Source: Trinickia terrae | GTDB taxonomy: Bacteria; Pseudomonadota; Gammaproteobacteria; Burkholderiales; Burkholderiaceae | NCBI RefSeq assembly: GCF_005144415.1 | Contig: NZ_SWJE01000005.1 | Coordinates: forward strand, 229,828 to 293,827 | Reading direction: 5' to 3' | Length of the DNA stretch: 64,000 nucleotides | Part shown: in pieces, positions 1 through 8,772 of the stretch | How the letters are laid out: each line of letters starts with the position of its first letter | How positions within the stretch are numbered: position 1 is the first letter of the stretch | Notes under the pieces: generated by a model | Seen by the model: only the letters and a program-made list of their open reading frames with translations | The model's database searches: none | Told to the model about the DNA's origin: nothing | Position numbers and translations under genes: made by a program

Positions 1-2
1 TT

Positions 3-632
3 ACCGGCGGCGCGCAAATATCCGCCACCCATTCCTGGCGCGCCCGCTGCGTCACTCTTGTTGAAGAACTTCGGCAATCCATGCGTGACGCCGGCTATCT
101 CGACGCGGAAATCGATGAAACCGGCTTGGCGCAATGCACGCTGCTCGACGACGTCACGTTGCGCGCACTGTCCGCGGCACAGCGCGGAGACTGGTCGCGT
201 GAATCGCTACAGGTTCGTTTTCACGACACGCAAGATGGTGCCGAGATCGTCTGCGAGCGCATCGATGCGCTGCTGCTCGGCGAGCATTTGACGCCGGGAT
301 CTCTGGAACTCTATCGGCTGGTGCTCGAACTCGGCTTTCGAGGCGGGCCTGCCGAGCGCGATTCCTATCGTCAGCGCGTGTCCGCAGCCCTGAGCAAGAT
401 GGTGAGCAAGGAGGAGCCCCAGCCCCCGATACGGACCTTGGCCGAGACGGCCGTTATCGCGTCAAGCCAGGACGAGCCTCGGCGGCGCTGGCCAACTTGG
501 GGCGCATCTTTCTCCGTGGTGGGCGCAGTTGTGTTGTGGCTGCTGCTCAATGCTTATTTGGATCGCTCTGTCTCCCGCTTGCCTGAGCCGATGCCCGAGC
601 ACATGAGTTCTTTCTCGCAAGGGCGTTCATGA
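3..632 (+). CDS. DotU/IcmH-family T6SS inner-membrane protein, C-terminal part (5' end outside window)
   Basis: The frame is open from the left edge of the window, so the gene starts upstream. The first ATG inside it (position 81) is internal, because the residues before it already match the DotU fold, including a W-R-C and LVEELR stretch. The visible part has the helical cytoplasmic DotU region, then a charged linker, one membrane span (roughly residues VVGAVVLWLLLNAYL near position 515-560) and a short periplasmic tail. DotU/TssL proteins sit in the inner membrane and bind TssM and the baseplate. This copy has no OmpA domain of its own, but the next gene overlaps it by 4 bp (ATGA) and encodes one. 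A second, full TssL with its own OmpA domain lies at 7421-8758, so this is an extra DotU copy. Confidence 0.85.
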   Translation, partial: TGGAQISATHSWRARCVTLVEELRQSMRDAGYLDAEIDETGLAQCTLLDDVTLRALSAAQRGDWSRESLQVRFHDTQDGAEIVCERIDALLLGEHLTPGSLELYRLVLELGFRGGPAERDSYRQRVSAALSKMVSKEEPQPPIRTLAETAVIASSQDEPRRRWPTWGASFSVVGAVVLWLLLNAYLDRSVSRLPEPMPEHMSSFSQGRS

Positions 633-2272
633 ATATCCCAAACCATCTTCGCGCACCGCTGATATGGATCACCATCCTCGCTGCGGGCCTGATCTGGCTG
701 TTCCTGCCGCTTGCGATGCAGCCGTATTGGATTCTCGTCTTCGGCGCCGTACTTGCGATCGGGCTTGGCATCATTGGTCTGTCAGTCCATCGGCAACGGC
801 GGCTGCGCCGACTGTCGACGGACGTTCAGCTCAGCGCGATGCGGGAATTGCCGGTCGTTCTGATTGTGGGGCCTTACGCCGCCGCAGCGTTCCCGCGCAG
901 CGCCCAAGATGGGGTATTGCGCCGGGAAGGGCATGCGGTCTGGCTGCTCGTCAAAACGCCGGAGGAACTGGCTGCGACCATGAGCATGGTCAAAGAGTCG
1001 CACGGCCGCTTTCCCGATGCCGCACTGATGCCGGTCCTCGCGGAAGGCAACCCGGACGACGCGGTCATGCGCCGCGAGTTCACGCAATGGCGGCGGGCAC
1101 TCGAGGAAACGTCCCGCAATCGCGCGTGCGTGCTGCCTTGCTATCCCGCGATATACGCGTGCCTGGGCGCACGTGATAGCGGTTCGGATAAGTCGTCGTG
1201 GTTCGGTGATGTGATCGACATGTCGATCGTCACACCGAGCATGGACAACGCGCGGCAGCGCTTGCAAATGATACGGCGGCAACTGGATCAGTCATCGCTG
1301 ACGTCCTCGCAGCCGGGACGCCTTACGCGGGACGCATTGGGGCAGTCGGTGCTCGATTGGCTCGAGGATACCGCGCTGTTGTCATCGATTGCTCCGTTGG
1401 CCAATACCGCACCGTTCGCGCTGCACGGGCTTCTATTGGCGGACATCGGATACACCCCGACGCGTGCCGGTTCATGGACGCGCTGGCTGGTCCGTAAGAC
1501 CGGGCTGCAACCGCCTGCCACATCCATCGTTTCCGAGCCTTTGCCGCTACCCGAGGTTATTCCCATGCGGGTCGCGCAGACCAAGGAGTATCGCCGGATT
1601 GCGTCGCGCCATGCAACGCAACACGCCGTTGCGGCTATGGCCGTCGTGCTGGCCGCCTCGTTTTTTGCTTCCGGCTGGAAAAACAGCCAGATGGTCGAGC
1701 GCATCGCAAGTGACTTGAAGACCTACTGGGACACACCCGACGAGCAGTTCAATGCGAAACGCGAGTTGCTAGGCGTACTCCGCGGCGAATATGCGGAGGT
1801 GCAGCAATACGCGAAAGGCGGGGTACCAGTGGGTCTCGGCTGGGGGCTCTACAAAGGCGGTGAATTGCAGTCCGCGCTCGAGCGCGCGATCGCGGCATAT
1901 CGGCCACCTCCGGTCGTCCTGACGCTGGATAGTCTGTCGCTTTTCGATAGCGGAAAGACCTCGCTCAAGGCCGGCGCATCCCAGAAATTACAGGACGCAC
2001 TCAAGCTGATACTGTCTAACCCGGATAAGCGAATTCTGATCGCGGGCCATACAGACAATATCGGTTCGAGTGATGCCAATTTGAAGCTGTCCGAGGCGCG
2101 CGCGAAGGCAATTCGTGATTGGTTTGTCGCGGAATCGTCATTGCCGGTCACGCTTTTCGCAATCCAGGGGTACGGCGATACGCGTCCGCTTGCCAGTAAC
2201 CGGGATGCCGCAGGACGTGCGCGCAACCGGCGTGTCGAAATCACCTTGGTGCCGGATGTGAAATCCCACTGA
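629..2272 (+). CDS. T6SS-associated membrane protein with C-terminal OmpA-like peptidoglycan-binding domain
   Basis: 547 residues, start ATG overlapping the stop of the DotU-like gene. Two hydrophobic segments lie at about residues 9-30 and 33-52, then a soluble region of about 280 residues, a third hydrophobic segment near residues 333-352, and a C-terminal OmpA-like domain from about residue 428. That domain contains the AGHTDNIGSSDANLKLSEAR-type motif and a terminal RNRRVEI, typical of peptidoglycan contact. The two-span start, cytoplasmic domain and later single span resemble a short TssM in topology, but no intact Walker A motif is present where TssM has one. Its likely job is to anchor the companion DotU protein to the cell wall. 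The TssM relation is inference. Confidence 0.8.
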   Translation: MNIPNHLRAPLIWITILAAGLIWLFLPLAMQPYWILVFGAVLAIGLGIIGLSVHRQRRLRRLSTDVQLSAMRELPVVLIVGPYAAAAFPRSAQDGVLRREGHAVWLLVKTPEELAATMSMVKESHGRFPDAALMPVLAEGNPDDAVMRREFTQWRRALEETSRNRACVLPCYPAIYACLGARDSGSDKSSWFGDVIDMSIVTPSMDNARQRLQMIRRQLDQSSLTSSQPGRLTRDALGQSVLDWLEDTALLSSIAPLANTAPFALHGLLLADIGYTPTRAGSWTRWLVRKTGLQPPATSIVSEPLPLPEVIPMRVAQTKEYRRIASRHATQHAVAAMAVVLAASFFASGWKNSQMVERIASDLKTYWDTPDEQFNAKRELLGVLRGEYAEVQQYAKGGVPVGLGWGLYKGGELQSALERAIAAYRPPPVVLTLDSLSLFDSGKTSLKAGASQKLQDALKLILSNPDKRILIAGHTDNIGSSDANLKLSEARAKAIRDWFVAESSLPVTLFAIQGYGDTRPLASNRDAAGRARNRRVEITLVPDVKSH

Positions 2273-2290
2273 TGCTCCGATGTCTCATGG

Positions 2291-2310
2291 CGCCAGAGGT
2301 CAATCTGGCG
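2291..2310 (+). terminator. Weak hairpin after the OmpA-domain gene
   Basis: A 7-bp perfect stem (CGCCAGA / TCTGGCG) with a 6-base loop begins 18 bp after the stop codon. No T-run follows, so it may be a weak terminator or an mRNA 3' stabiliser. The AT-rich stretch between it and tssB could carry the tssB promoter, but I cannot assign -35/-10 boxes with confidence. Confidence 0.35.
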
Positions 2311-2510
2311 TCTAGGAAGAAGGGATTTGCGAGTCGCATTAACTGAAGTGAATAATAAGGATGGCGAATTTATTGGTGTTTAGGAATAATCCTATGTTCC
2401 GCCAAAACTTTGCGACGTACGATCCCACCGGTTGCGACTCTGTTTTTATGCAGCTGTCTTGAAGCGCCATTTGTCAATTCTCTTTCGCACGACATCATGT
2501 CGGAGTACAC

Positions 2511-3047
2511 ATGTCAGTATCCAATAGTTCGCAGAAATTCATTGCACGTAATCGCGCCCCTCGCGTACAAATCGAATACGACGTCGAAATCTACGGCTCG
2601 GAAAAAAAGGTAGAGCTGCCTTTTGTGATGGGCGTTTTGGCGGATCTCTCGGGTAAGCCGCTCGAGCCGCTTCCTTCCGTCGGCGATCGTAAGTTCTTCA
2701 ACATCGACATCGATAACTTCGATGAGCGCATGAAGGCAATGAAGCCGCGTGTCGCTTTCTCGGTGCCCAATACGCTGACGAACGAAGGTCAGCTGATGGT
2801 CGACATCACCTTCGAAAGCATGGACGACTTCTCGCCCGCGGCAATCGCGAAGAAGGTCGACGCGCTCGCGCAATTGCTGGACGCGCGCACGCAGCTTGCG
2901 AACCTCCAGACGTACATGGACGGCAAGTCCGGTGCGGAAAGTCTCGTCAGCAAAGTCTTGAAGGACCCGGCGTTGCTGAACGCGCTCGCCAAGGCGCCGA
3001 AGCCTGAGCAAGCTAAGCCGGTCGATGAATCGGCCAGCAACGAGTGA
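2511..3047 (+). CDS. tssB: T6SS contractile sheath small subunit TssB (VipA)
   Basis: 178 residues, full family length. The sequence has the family's SSQKFIARNRAPRVQIEYDV start, the LPFVMGVLADLSG block and the DRKFFNIDIDNFDERM block that identify VipA/ImpB. It polymerises with TssC into the cytoplasmic contractile sheath that propels the Hcp tube. A GGAG ribosome site lies just upstream of the ATG. tssC follows after 53 bp and the two are surely co-transcribed. Confidence 0.97.
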   Translation: MSVSNSSQKFIARNRAPRVQIEYDVEIYGSEKKVELPFVMGVLADLSGKPLEPLPSVGDRKFFNIDIDNFDERMKAMKPRVAFSVPNTLTNEGQLMVDITFESMDDFSPAAIAKKVDALAQLLDARTQLANLQTYMDGKSGAESLVSKVLKDPALLNALAKAPKPEQAKPVDESASNE

Positions 3048-3100
3048 ATTTCGCGAATTAAAGCGAAAACAAAATATTGCCTAATATTGTTGGGGAAAAG

Positions 3101-4603
3101 ATGGCTGAACGTTCATCACAGGCTCGCGCTCAAGAGGCGGCGGGCGTAGCTACACAATCCGATTTCAACGCGCTGCTGTCGCGCGAATTCAAGCCGAAAA
3201 CCGAGCGCGCACGCGAAGCGGTGGAAAGCGCCGTCAAGACGCTTGCCGAGCAGGCTCTCATGACTTCGGTCACGGTGTCCGACGACGCGTATAAGAATAT
3301 CGAAGCCATTATTGGCGAAATCGACCGCAAGCTGTCCGAGCAGATCAACCTGATCCTGCATCATGAGGAGTTCCAGCAGCTGGAAAGCGCGTGGCGCGGC
3401 TTGCATCACCTCGTCACGAACACCGAAACGGACGAGAAGCTGAAGATCCGCTTCATGGACGTGTCGAAGGATGATCTCCGCCGCACGATGAAGCGCTACA
3501 AGGGCGTGGCCTGGGATCAAAGCCCGTTCTTCAAGCAGATCTATGAAGAAGAATATGGCCAGTTGGGCGGCGAGCCGTACGGCTGCCTCGTTGCAGACTA
3601 CTATTTCGATCACACCCCGCCCGATGTCGATCTGCTCGGCTCGATCGCCAAGGTCGCCGCGGCTGCACACGCACCGTTCATCACCGGTGCGGCGCCGTCG
3701 GTGCTGCAAATGGATTCGTGGCAAGAACTCGCGAACCCGCGCGACCTGACCAAGATCTTCACGCAAAACCTCGAATACGCGCCGTGGAACTCGCTGCGCA
3801 ACTCGGAAGATGCACGCTACATCGGTCTGGCGATGCCGCGCTTCCTGTCGCGTCTGCCGTATGGCGTGAAGACCAACCCGGTCGACGAGTTCAACTTCGA
3901 AGAAGCGACGGACGGCGCGGATCACCGCAAGTACGTCTGGTCGAACGCGGCGTACGCGATGGCTGTGAACATCAACCGTTCGTTCAAGCACTACGGTTGG
4001 TGCACGCTGATTCGCGGCGTGGAAAGCGGCGGTGTGGTCGAAAACTTGCCGTGCCACACGTTCCCGACCGATGATGGCGGCGTCGACATGAAGTGCCCGA
4101 CGGAAATCGCCATTTCGGATCGTCGCGAAGCGGAACTCTCGAAGAACGGCTTCATTCCGCTGATCCACCGCAAGAACACAGACTATGCAGCCTTTATCGG
4201 CGCGCAGTCGCTGCAGAAGCCGACCGAATACTACGACGCGGACGCTACGGCCAACGCCAACCTTTCGGCGCGCCTGCCGTACCTCTTCGCATGCTCGCGC
4301 TTCGCTCACTATCTGAAGTGCATCGTGCGCGACAAGGTCGGTTCGTTCAAGGAACGCGAAGAAATGCAGCAATGGCTCAACGAATGGGTCATGAACTACG
4401 TCGACGCCGATCCGGCGAACTCGTCGCAAGAAACGAAGGCACGCCGTCCGCTGGCTGCAGCTGAAGTGGTCGTCGAGGATGTCGAAGGCAACCCCGGCTA
4501 CTACCAGGCGAAGTTCTTCCTGCGCCCGCACTTCCAGCTCGAAGGCCTGACGGTGTCGTTGCGTCTCGTCGCCAAGCTGCCATCGGTGAAGGAAGCCGCC
4601 TAA
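3101..4603 (+). CDS. tssC: T6SS contractile sheath large subunit TssC (VipB)
   Basis: 500 residues from the ATG at 3101. An in-frame TTG at 3077 would add 8 residues, but the ATG has the GGGG-rich ribosome site right before it and is preferred. The protein is a clear VipB/ImpC: LSEQINLILHHEEFQQLESA, WRGLHHLV, the GCLVADYYFDH block, PFITGAAP and the C-terminal PHFQLEGLTVSLRLVAKLP are family signatures. It forms the outer sheath with TssB and is disassembled by ClpV (TssH, 31375-34050). A hairpin lies 141 bp after its stop. Confidence 0.97.
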   Translation: MAERSSQARAQEAAGVATQSDFNALLSREFKPKTERAREAVESAVKTLAEQALMTSVTVSDDAYKNIEAIIGEIDRKLSEQINLILHHEEFQQLESAWRGLHHLVTNTETDEKLKIRFMDVSKDDLRRTMKRYKGVAWDQSPFFKQIYEEEYGQLGGEPYGCLVADYYFDHTPPDVDLLGSIAKVAAAAHAPFITGAAPSVLQMDSWQELANPRDLTKIFTQNLEYAPWNSLRNSEDARYIGLAMPRFLSRLPYGVKTNPVDEFNFEEATDGADHRKYVWSNAAYAMAVNINRSFKHYGWCTLIRGVESGGVVENLPCHTFPTDDGGVDMKCPTEIAISDRREAELSKNGFIPLIHRKNTDYAAFIGAQSLQKPTEYYDADATANANLSARLPYLFACSRFAHYLKCIVRDKVGSFKEREEMQQWLNEWVMNYVDADPANSSQETKARRPLAAAEVVVEDVEGNPGYYQAKFFLRPHFQLEGLTVSLRLVAKLPSVKEAA

Positions 4604-4743
4604 CCGCTGCGCGACACACCATGTGAAACAGGAGGCATCTGCAGAAGCATCGCTTCGAGGTGCCTCCGGACCACCATCGTCTCTGGTTCATAGCCTGCCA
4701 GTCCCACTTTGTCCGGAGTTTCTCGCGGACGTGGGTTGGTAAC

Positions 4744-4766
4744 GCTCGACCTGATTTGGGTCGAGC
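4744..4766 (+). terminator. Hairpin between tssC and hcp
   Basis: Inverted repeat GCTCGACC / GGTCGAGC around a short loop, followed within 5 bases by TTTT. It lies in the 290-bp tssC-hcp gap and could partly separate sheath from hcp transcription. No gene is visible in this gap. Confidence 0.5.
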
Positions 4767-4893
4767 CAGGTTTTGCCGTGGGCGTCGAAATGCCGGTGTT
4801 TTTGTCCGGATGAGCGACGGTCAGGCGCTCGCTAAATATTCCTGACTTTTGTAGAAGCAACCTAAATCTAACTACGCACTAAGGAGTTATTCC

Positions 4894-5376
4894 ATGGCGC
4901 AAGACATCTTCCTCAAGATCAACGGCATTGACGGTGAGTCGGAAGACGCTACGCACAAGAGCGAAATCGAAGTTCTGAGCTGGAAGTGGAACATTTCGCA
5001 GCAGTCGAACATGCACGCTGGTTCCGGCGGTGGTGCTGGCCGTGCGACCGTCGACGATCTGGAGTTCGTTCACTACATCGATCGCGCGACCCCGAATCTG
5101 ACGCAGTACTGTCTGACGGGTAAGCACATCGACGAGTGCAAGCTGGTGGTTCGTAAGGCTGGCGGCAACCCGCTCGAATACATCAAGTTCACGATGAATG
5201 ACGTGCTGGTGACGCAAGTTTCGCCGTCCGGCGTCAGCAACAGCGAATCGCGTCCGAGCGAAATCGTCCACCTGTCGTTCTCCCGCATGAAGCAGGAATA
5301 TGTGGTCCAGAACGCACAGGGCGGTAGCGGCGGCGCGATCACGGCAACGTTCGACATCAAGAAGAACACGGCCTAA
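4894..5376 (+). CDS. hcp: T6SS tube protein Hcp (TssD)
   Basis: 160 residues, standard Hcp length. The start MAQDIFLKINGIDGES, the LSWKWNISQQ stretch and the HLSFSRMKQEYV block are typical of the Hcp1 family. Hexameric rings stack into the inner tube that is expelled with VgrG and PAAR on top. An AAGGAG site lies 8 bp before the ATG, stronger than those of neighbouring genes, and a strong hairpin follows the stop. This fits the high, partly independent expression usual for hcp. Confidence 0.97.
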   Translation: MAQDIFLKINGIDGESEDATHKSEIEVLSWKWNISQQSNMHAGSGGGAGRATVDDLEFVHYIDRATPNLTQYCLTGKHIDECKLVVRKAGGNPLEYIKFTMNDVLVTQVSPSGVSNSESRPSEIVHLSFSRMKQEYVVQNAQGGSGGAITATFDIKKNTA

Positions 5377-5405
5377 GTTGCATAACCGGTCTTCCTAGAT
5401 CGTGA

Positions 5406-5428
5406 CCTCGCCGAAGTTTTCGGCGAGG
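5406..5428 (+). terminator. Strong hairpin after hcp
   Basis: A perfect 10-bp stem (CCTCGCCGAA / TTCGGCGAGG) with a 3-base loop and a short TTT tail starts 30 bp after the hcp stop. It looks like an intrinsic terminator or attenuator that lowers read-through into tssJ. Confidence 0.7.
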
Positions 5429-5526
5429 TTTCCTGGGCTGCTGACCAGAGTGCCTCACATGCCAAGGGGCAATGTGGCCAGCATGGCGCCGGACCACGAT
5501 GATCGCGACAACCCTGACTCAATCCG

Positions 5527-6069
5527 ATGGTTCTGAACTTTCTTTCGCAATTCGCAGCGCGGCGCAGTTTCTCCGAATGGCTTGCCATCGGCGGATTGTG
5601 CCTGTGCCTGGCCGCGTGCAGCAGCGGTGGGCCGACGGTCAAGGAGCAAACCGATCTTCAGGTGCAGGTTGCCGCGAGCGTAAACGTCAATCCGGACGAT
5701 TGGGGGCGAGCCGCGCCGATCATGGTGCGCGTGTACGAATTGAAGTCGGCTACGGCATTCGAGAGTGCTGACTTCTTCACGCTGCAAAACGATAGCAAGA
5801 AAGCGCTGGGCGATGACGTTCTCGCCGTCGACGAATTCATTTTACGTCCTGGAGACAAGCGCGAAATTCGTCGCAAGTCGAATCAGGCCAGCGCGGCCAT
5901 CGGCGTTCTGGCGGGCTACCGGGATCTTGGCAAGTCGGTCTGGCGAGATGTTTACCGCCTGCCAACGGCACCGGATGCCTCGTGGTACAGGGCCGCTATT
6001 CCAGATAAGAAGCAGAAGCTGGTGATTCGTCTCGATCAGCGAACTGTTTCAATTACAGAGTCGGAGTAA
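5527..6069 (+). CDS. tssJ: T6SS outer-membrane lipoprotein TssJ
   Basis: 180 residues. The N-terminus has a hydrophobic segment ending in a lipobox LAAC at about residue 29-32, which predicts cleavage and lipidation. The mature part begins with a flexible SSGGP stretch and then the TssJ beta-sandwich pattern (VNVNPDDWGRAAPIMVRVYEL, KREIRRKSNQASAAIGVLAGYRDL). TssJ sits in the outer membrane and holds the periplasmic end of TssM. It is followed by tssK after 5 bp. Confidence 0.92.
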   Translation: MVLNFLSQFAARRSFSEWLAIGGLCLCLAACSSGGPTVKEQTDLQVQVAASVNVNPDDWGRAAPIMVRVYELKSATAFESADFFTLQNDSKKALGDDVLAVDEFILRPGDKREIRRKSNQASAAIGVLAGYRDLGKSVWRDVYRLPTAPDASWYRAAIPDKKQKLVIRLDQRTVSITESE

Positions 6070-6074
6070 TTGCA

Positions 6075-7424
6075 ATGAGTTGGTATAACAAGGTCGTTTG
6101 GAGTGAGGGGCTGTTCCTGCGCCCGCAGTTATTTCAGCAGCAGGAGCGATACTTCGAGTACTTCGCGCATAAGCGCAGTGCCGCCCTCAGCCCTTTCTTC
6201 TGGGGCTTCAGCCAATACGAAATCGATCAGGAGTCGCTTTCGTTCGGCAAGCTCGTGTTCAAGGGCGGCTCCGGAGTCTTTCCGGACGGCACGCCGTTCG
6301 ATGTCCCCGGGCATACCCCGCCGCCGCAGCCGCTGACGATCGCGCCCGAGCACCAGGATCAGGTGATCTATCTGGCCGTGCCGCTGCGTCTCCCGAACAC
6401 GGAGGAAACCGCGTTCGTCGAGCAAAGCGGCTCGCTTGCCCGCTATATGGCTTTCGACGAAGAGCTGCGCGACAGCAATGCTATCGGCCAAGGGCCGAAG
6501 CCTGTACAGCTGTCGAATCTGCGTCTGCGCTTGATGCCGGAAAAGGAGCTGACGCAGTCATGGATCGGCATCGCGTTGACGCGCGTGAAGTCGCTTCATG
6601 CGGACGGCGCTGTGTCGCTGCATGGCTCGGACCATATTCCGCCCGTCACCAGCTACGGCGCGAATCCGCTGCTGCGCGAATGGGCATTGCAATTGCACGG
6701 TCTTTCCAAGCTGCGCGCCGACGCGTTGGCGGCACGCCTGTCCGGCAGCGACGGCAAGGCTGGCGCCGCCGCTGAAGTTGCCGATTATCTGCTGCTGCAA
6801 GTGCTGAACCGGTATGAGCCGCTGCTCGACCATATTTGCAGCATCAACGAAACCGCGCCGGTGGACCTGTATCGCGAATTGGCGATGCTGGCCGGCGAGC
6901 TGTCGACGTTCGTGCGTCCGCAAACCCGCCGCCCGCTCGCCGCGCCGGGGTACGACCACGCGCAGCTGTACGCCAGCATCAAGCCGCTCGTCGAAGAGAT
7001 TCACTTCCTGCTCAATCAGGTGCTGATCCGCGGCGCGCAGCCGATTCCGCTCACGGAGCAGGCGCACGGCATTCGCACTGCCAGCATGCTGCCGACCGAG
7101 CTCGCGGGCTACTCGAGCCTCGTGCTCGCCGTGGGCGCGCAGATGTCGCCGGACGCGCTGCAGCAGCAGTTTGCCGCGCAGACCAAGATCAGCCAGCCGC
7201 AGCGGTTGCCGGAACTGATCCGCTCGCACCTGCCGGGTCTCACGATGACGCCGTTGCCCGTGCCGCCGCGGCAGATTCCGTTCAACTCGGGATTCATCTA
7301 TTTCGAACTGTCGCGCACGGGGCCGTTCTGGGAGCAGATCGCGCAGCAAGGCGGCCTGGCCATGCACATCGCGGGCCACTTCCCCGAGCTCAAGCTTGAA
7401 CTGTGGGGAGTGCGGCAGAAATGA
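6075..7424 (+). CDS. tssK: T6SS baseplate protein TssK
   Basis: 449 residues, usual length. It opens with the family signature MSWYNKVVWSEGLFLRPQLF and contains HICSINETAPVDLYRELAML and the C-terminal FELSRTGPFWEQIAQQGGLA block. TssK trimers link the TssEFG baseplate wedge to the TssLM membrane complex. A GGAG site precedes the ATG. The stop overlaps the tssL start (ATGA), indicating translational coupling. Confidence 0.97.
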   Translation: MSWYNKVVWSEGLFLRPQLFQQQERYFEYFAHKRSAALSPFFWGFSQYEIDQESLSFGKLVFKGGSGVFPDGTPFDVPGHTPPPQPLTIAPEHQDQVIYLAVPLRLPNTEETAFVEQSGSLARYMAFDEELRDSNAIGQGPKPVQLSNLRLRLMPEKELTQSWIGIALTRVKSLHADGAVSLHGSDHIPPVTSYGANPLLREWALQLHGLSKLRADALAARLSGSDGKAGAAAEVADYLLLQVLNRYEPLLDHICSINETAPVDLYRELAMLAGELSTFVRPQTRRPLAAPGYDHAQLYASIKPLVEEIHFLLNQVLIRGAQPIPLTEQAHGIRTASMLPTELAGYSSLVLAVGAQMSPDALQQQFAAQTKISQPQRLPELIRSHLPGLTMTPLPVPPRQIPFNSGFIYFELSRTGPFWEQIAQQGGLAMHIAGHFPELKLELWGVRQK

Positions 7425-8758
7425 GTACCAACGCGTTCGACGATCGCGCCTTCGATTTCCTGAACGGTTCCGATGAGCCGGGCATGAACCGTGGCGGCGC
7501 AGCGGCGTTCCAGCCGGGGCGAAGCCAGGCCGGAGGCGGTTTCGAGCGGGAACCGGTCGTCGACCTCGGCGCCTTCGATCCGCCCGAGGACTTTCAGACT
7601 CGGCTCGAGAAAGTGCAGGCTGCTCAGAACCCTATGCAGGAAGCGGCGCAGCCGCTCTTGCGGATGCTGGCCGATATGCCGGCCTCGCTCGACTCGCAAG
7701 CGGCGATCGCCAGCTTGCGCGTGCTGCTCGTGCGCGAGGTCGTCGCGTTTCAGAAGCTGTGCGACAAGGCGAACTTGCCGTGGAAGCACATGGCGGCCGT
7801 GCGCTACAGCCTGTGCACCGCGCTCGACGAGGCGGCGAACCGCACGCGTTGGGGCGGTGGCGGCGTGTGGGCCGTCAAGAGTTTGCTGATCACGTTCGAA
7901 GGAGAAGTCGACGGCGGCGAGAAGTTCTTCCTGTTGATCGGCCGCATGGCCACCGATCCGCAAGAGTATGTCGACGTGCTCGAAGTCATGTATCGCATCC
8001 TCGGCCTGGGTTTCGAAGGGCGTTATAGCGTCGTGGTGGATGGCCGGCGCCATCTCGAACAGATCCGTCAGCGACTCCTGACGCTCATCAGCGGCGCGCG
8101 CGATACGGTGCAGCTCGAGCTGTCGCCGCATTGGCGCGGCGTCGAGCCGGGCAAGATGCGCCTGCTCCACAGCCTGCCCGGATGGGTGACGGCCAGCGTA
8201 GCCGCGCTGGCCGTCTTCGCGATGTTTGCCTGGGACAAGTACCACCTGCTGGCGCAAAGCAATGTGCTCGAAGCGCGGATTCTGGCGATCAGCAAGCTTG
8301 CGCCTCCGCCTCCGCCTCCGCCGCCAGTTCAGCGCCTGCGCTTGTCCGTTCTCTTGAAGAACGAAATCGCGCGCGGTCTGGTTACCGTCGACGAAGACGA
8401 TCGCCATAGCAGCGTCGTTTTCAAGGGCGACTCCATGTTCGTGCCGGGGCAGGCGCGCGTGCGTCCGGAAATGGACCCGATCCTGGCGAAGGTCGCGCAG
8501 GAAGTCGCGCGTGTCGGCGGCAAAGTCACTGTGACCGGCCATACGGACAACCAGCCGATTCGCACGAAGGAGTTTCCGAACAATCAGGTGCTGTCCGAAA
8601 AGCGCGCGGCGTTTGTCGCAGAGGTGTTGAAGCAGTATGGAACGCCGGCCGAGCGCATCCAGTCGACCGGCAAGGGCGATACGCAGCCTGTCGCCGGTAA
8701 CACCACGGCAGAAGACCGCTCCCGCAATCGACGCGTGGAAATTCTGGTCACGCAGTAA
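7421..8758 (+). CDS. tssL: T6SS membrane protein TssL with fused OmpA-like domain
   Basis: 445 residues from the ATG that overlaps the tssK stop. A GTG at 7403 in frame would lie inside tssK and is less likely. Residues about 50-220 form the DotU cytoplasmic domain (LCDKANLPWKHMAAVRYSLC and LDEAANRTRWGGGG stretch). A single span lies near residues 252-272, followed by a run of seven prolines and an OmpA-like domain (VTGHTDNQPI, NQVLSEKRA, RSRNRRVEI) at the C-terminus. This is the long, evolved form of TssL that binds peptidoglycan itself. It differs from the split pair at 3-2272. Confidence 0.95.
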   Translation: MSTNAFDDRAFDFLNGSDEPGMNRGGAAAFQPGRSQAGGGFEREPVVDLGAFDPPEDFQTRLEKVQAAQNPMQEAAQPLLRMLADMPASLDSQAAIASLRVLLVREVVAFQKLCDKANLPWKHMAAVRYSLCTALDEAANRTRWGGGGVWAVKSLLITFEGEVDGGEKFFLLIGRMATDPQEYVDVLEVMYRILGLGFEGRYSVVVDGRRHLEQIRQRLLTLISGARDTVQLELSPHWRGVEPGKMRLLHSLPGWVTASVAALAVFAMFAWDKYHLLAQSNVLEARILAISKLAPPPPPPPPVQRLRLSVLLKNEIARGLVTVDEDDRHSSVVFKGDSMFVPGQARVRPEMDPILAKVAQEVARVGGKVTVTGHTDNQPIRTKEFPNNQVLSEKRAAFVAEVLKQYGTPAERIQSTGKGDTQPVAGNTTAEDRSRNRRVEILVTQ

Positions 8759-8772
8759 CGGGAAGCCCAGAC

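Noticed and set aside
3116-4531. Long minus-strand frame opposite tssC
   Set aside because: Shadow of tssC, which is a certain gene.
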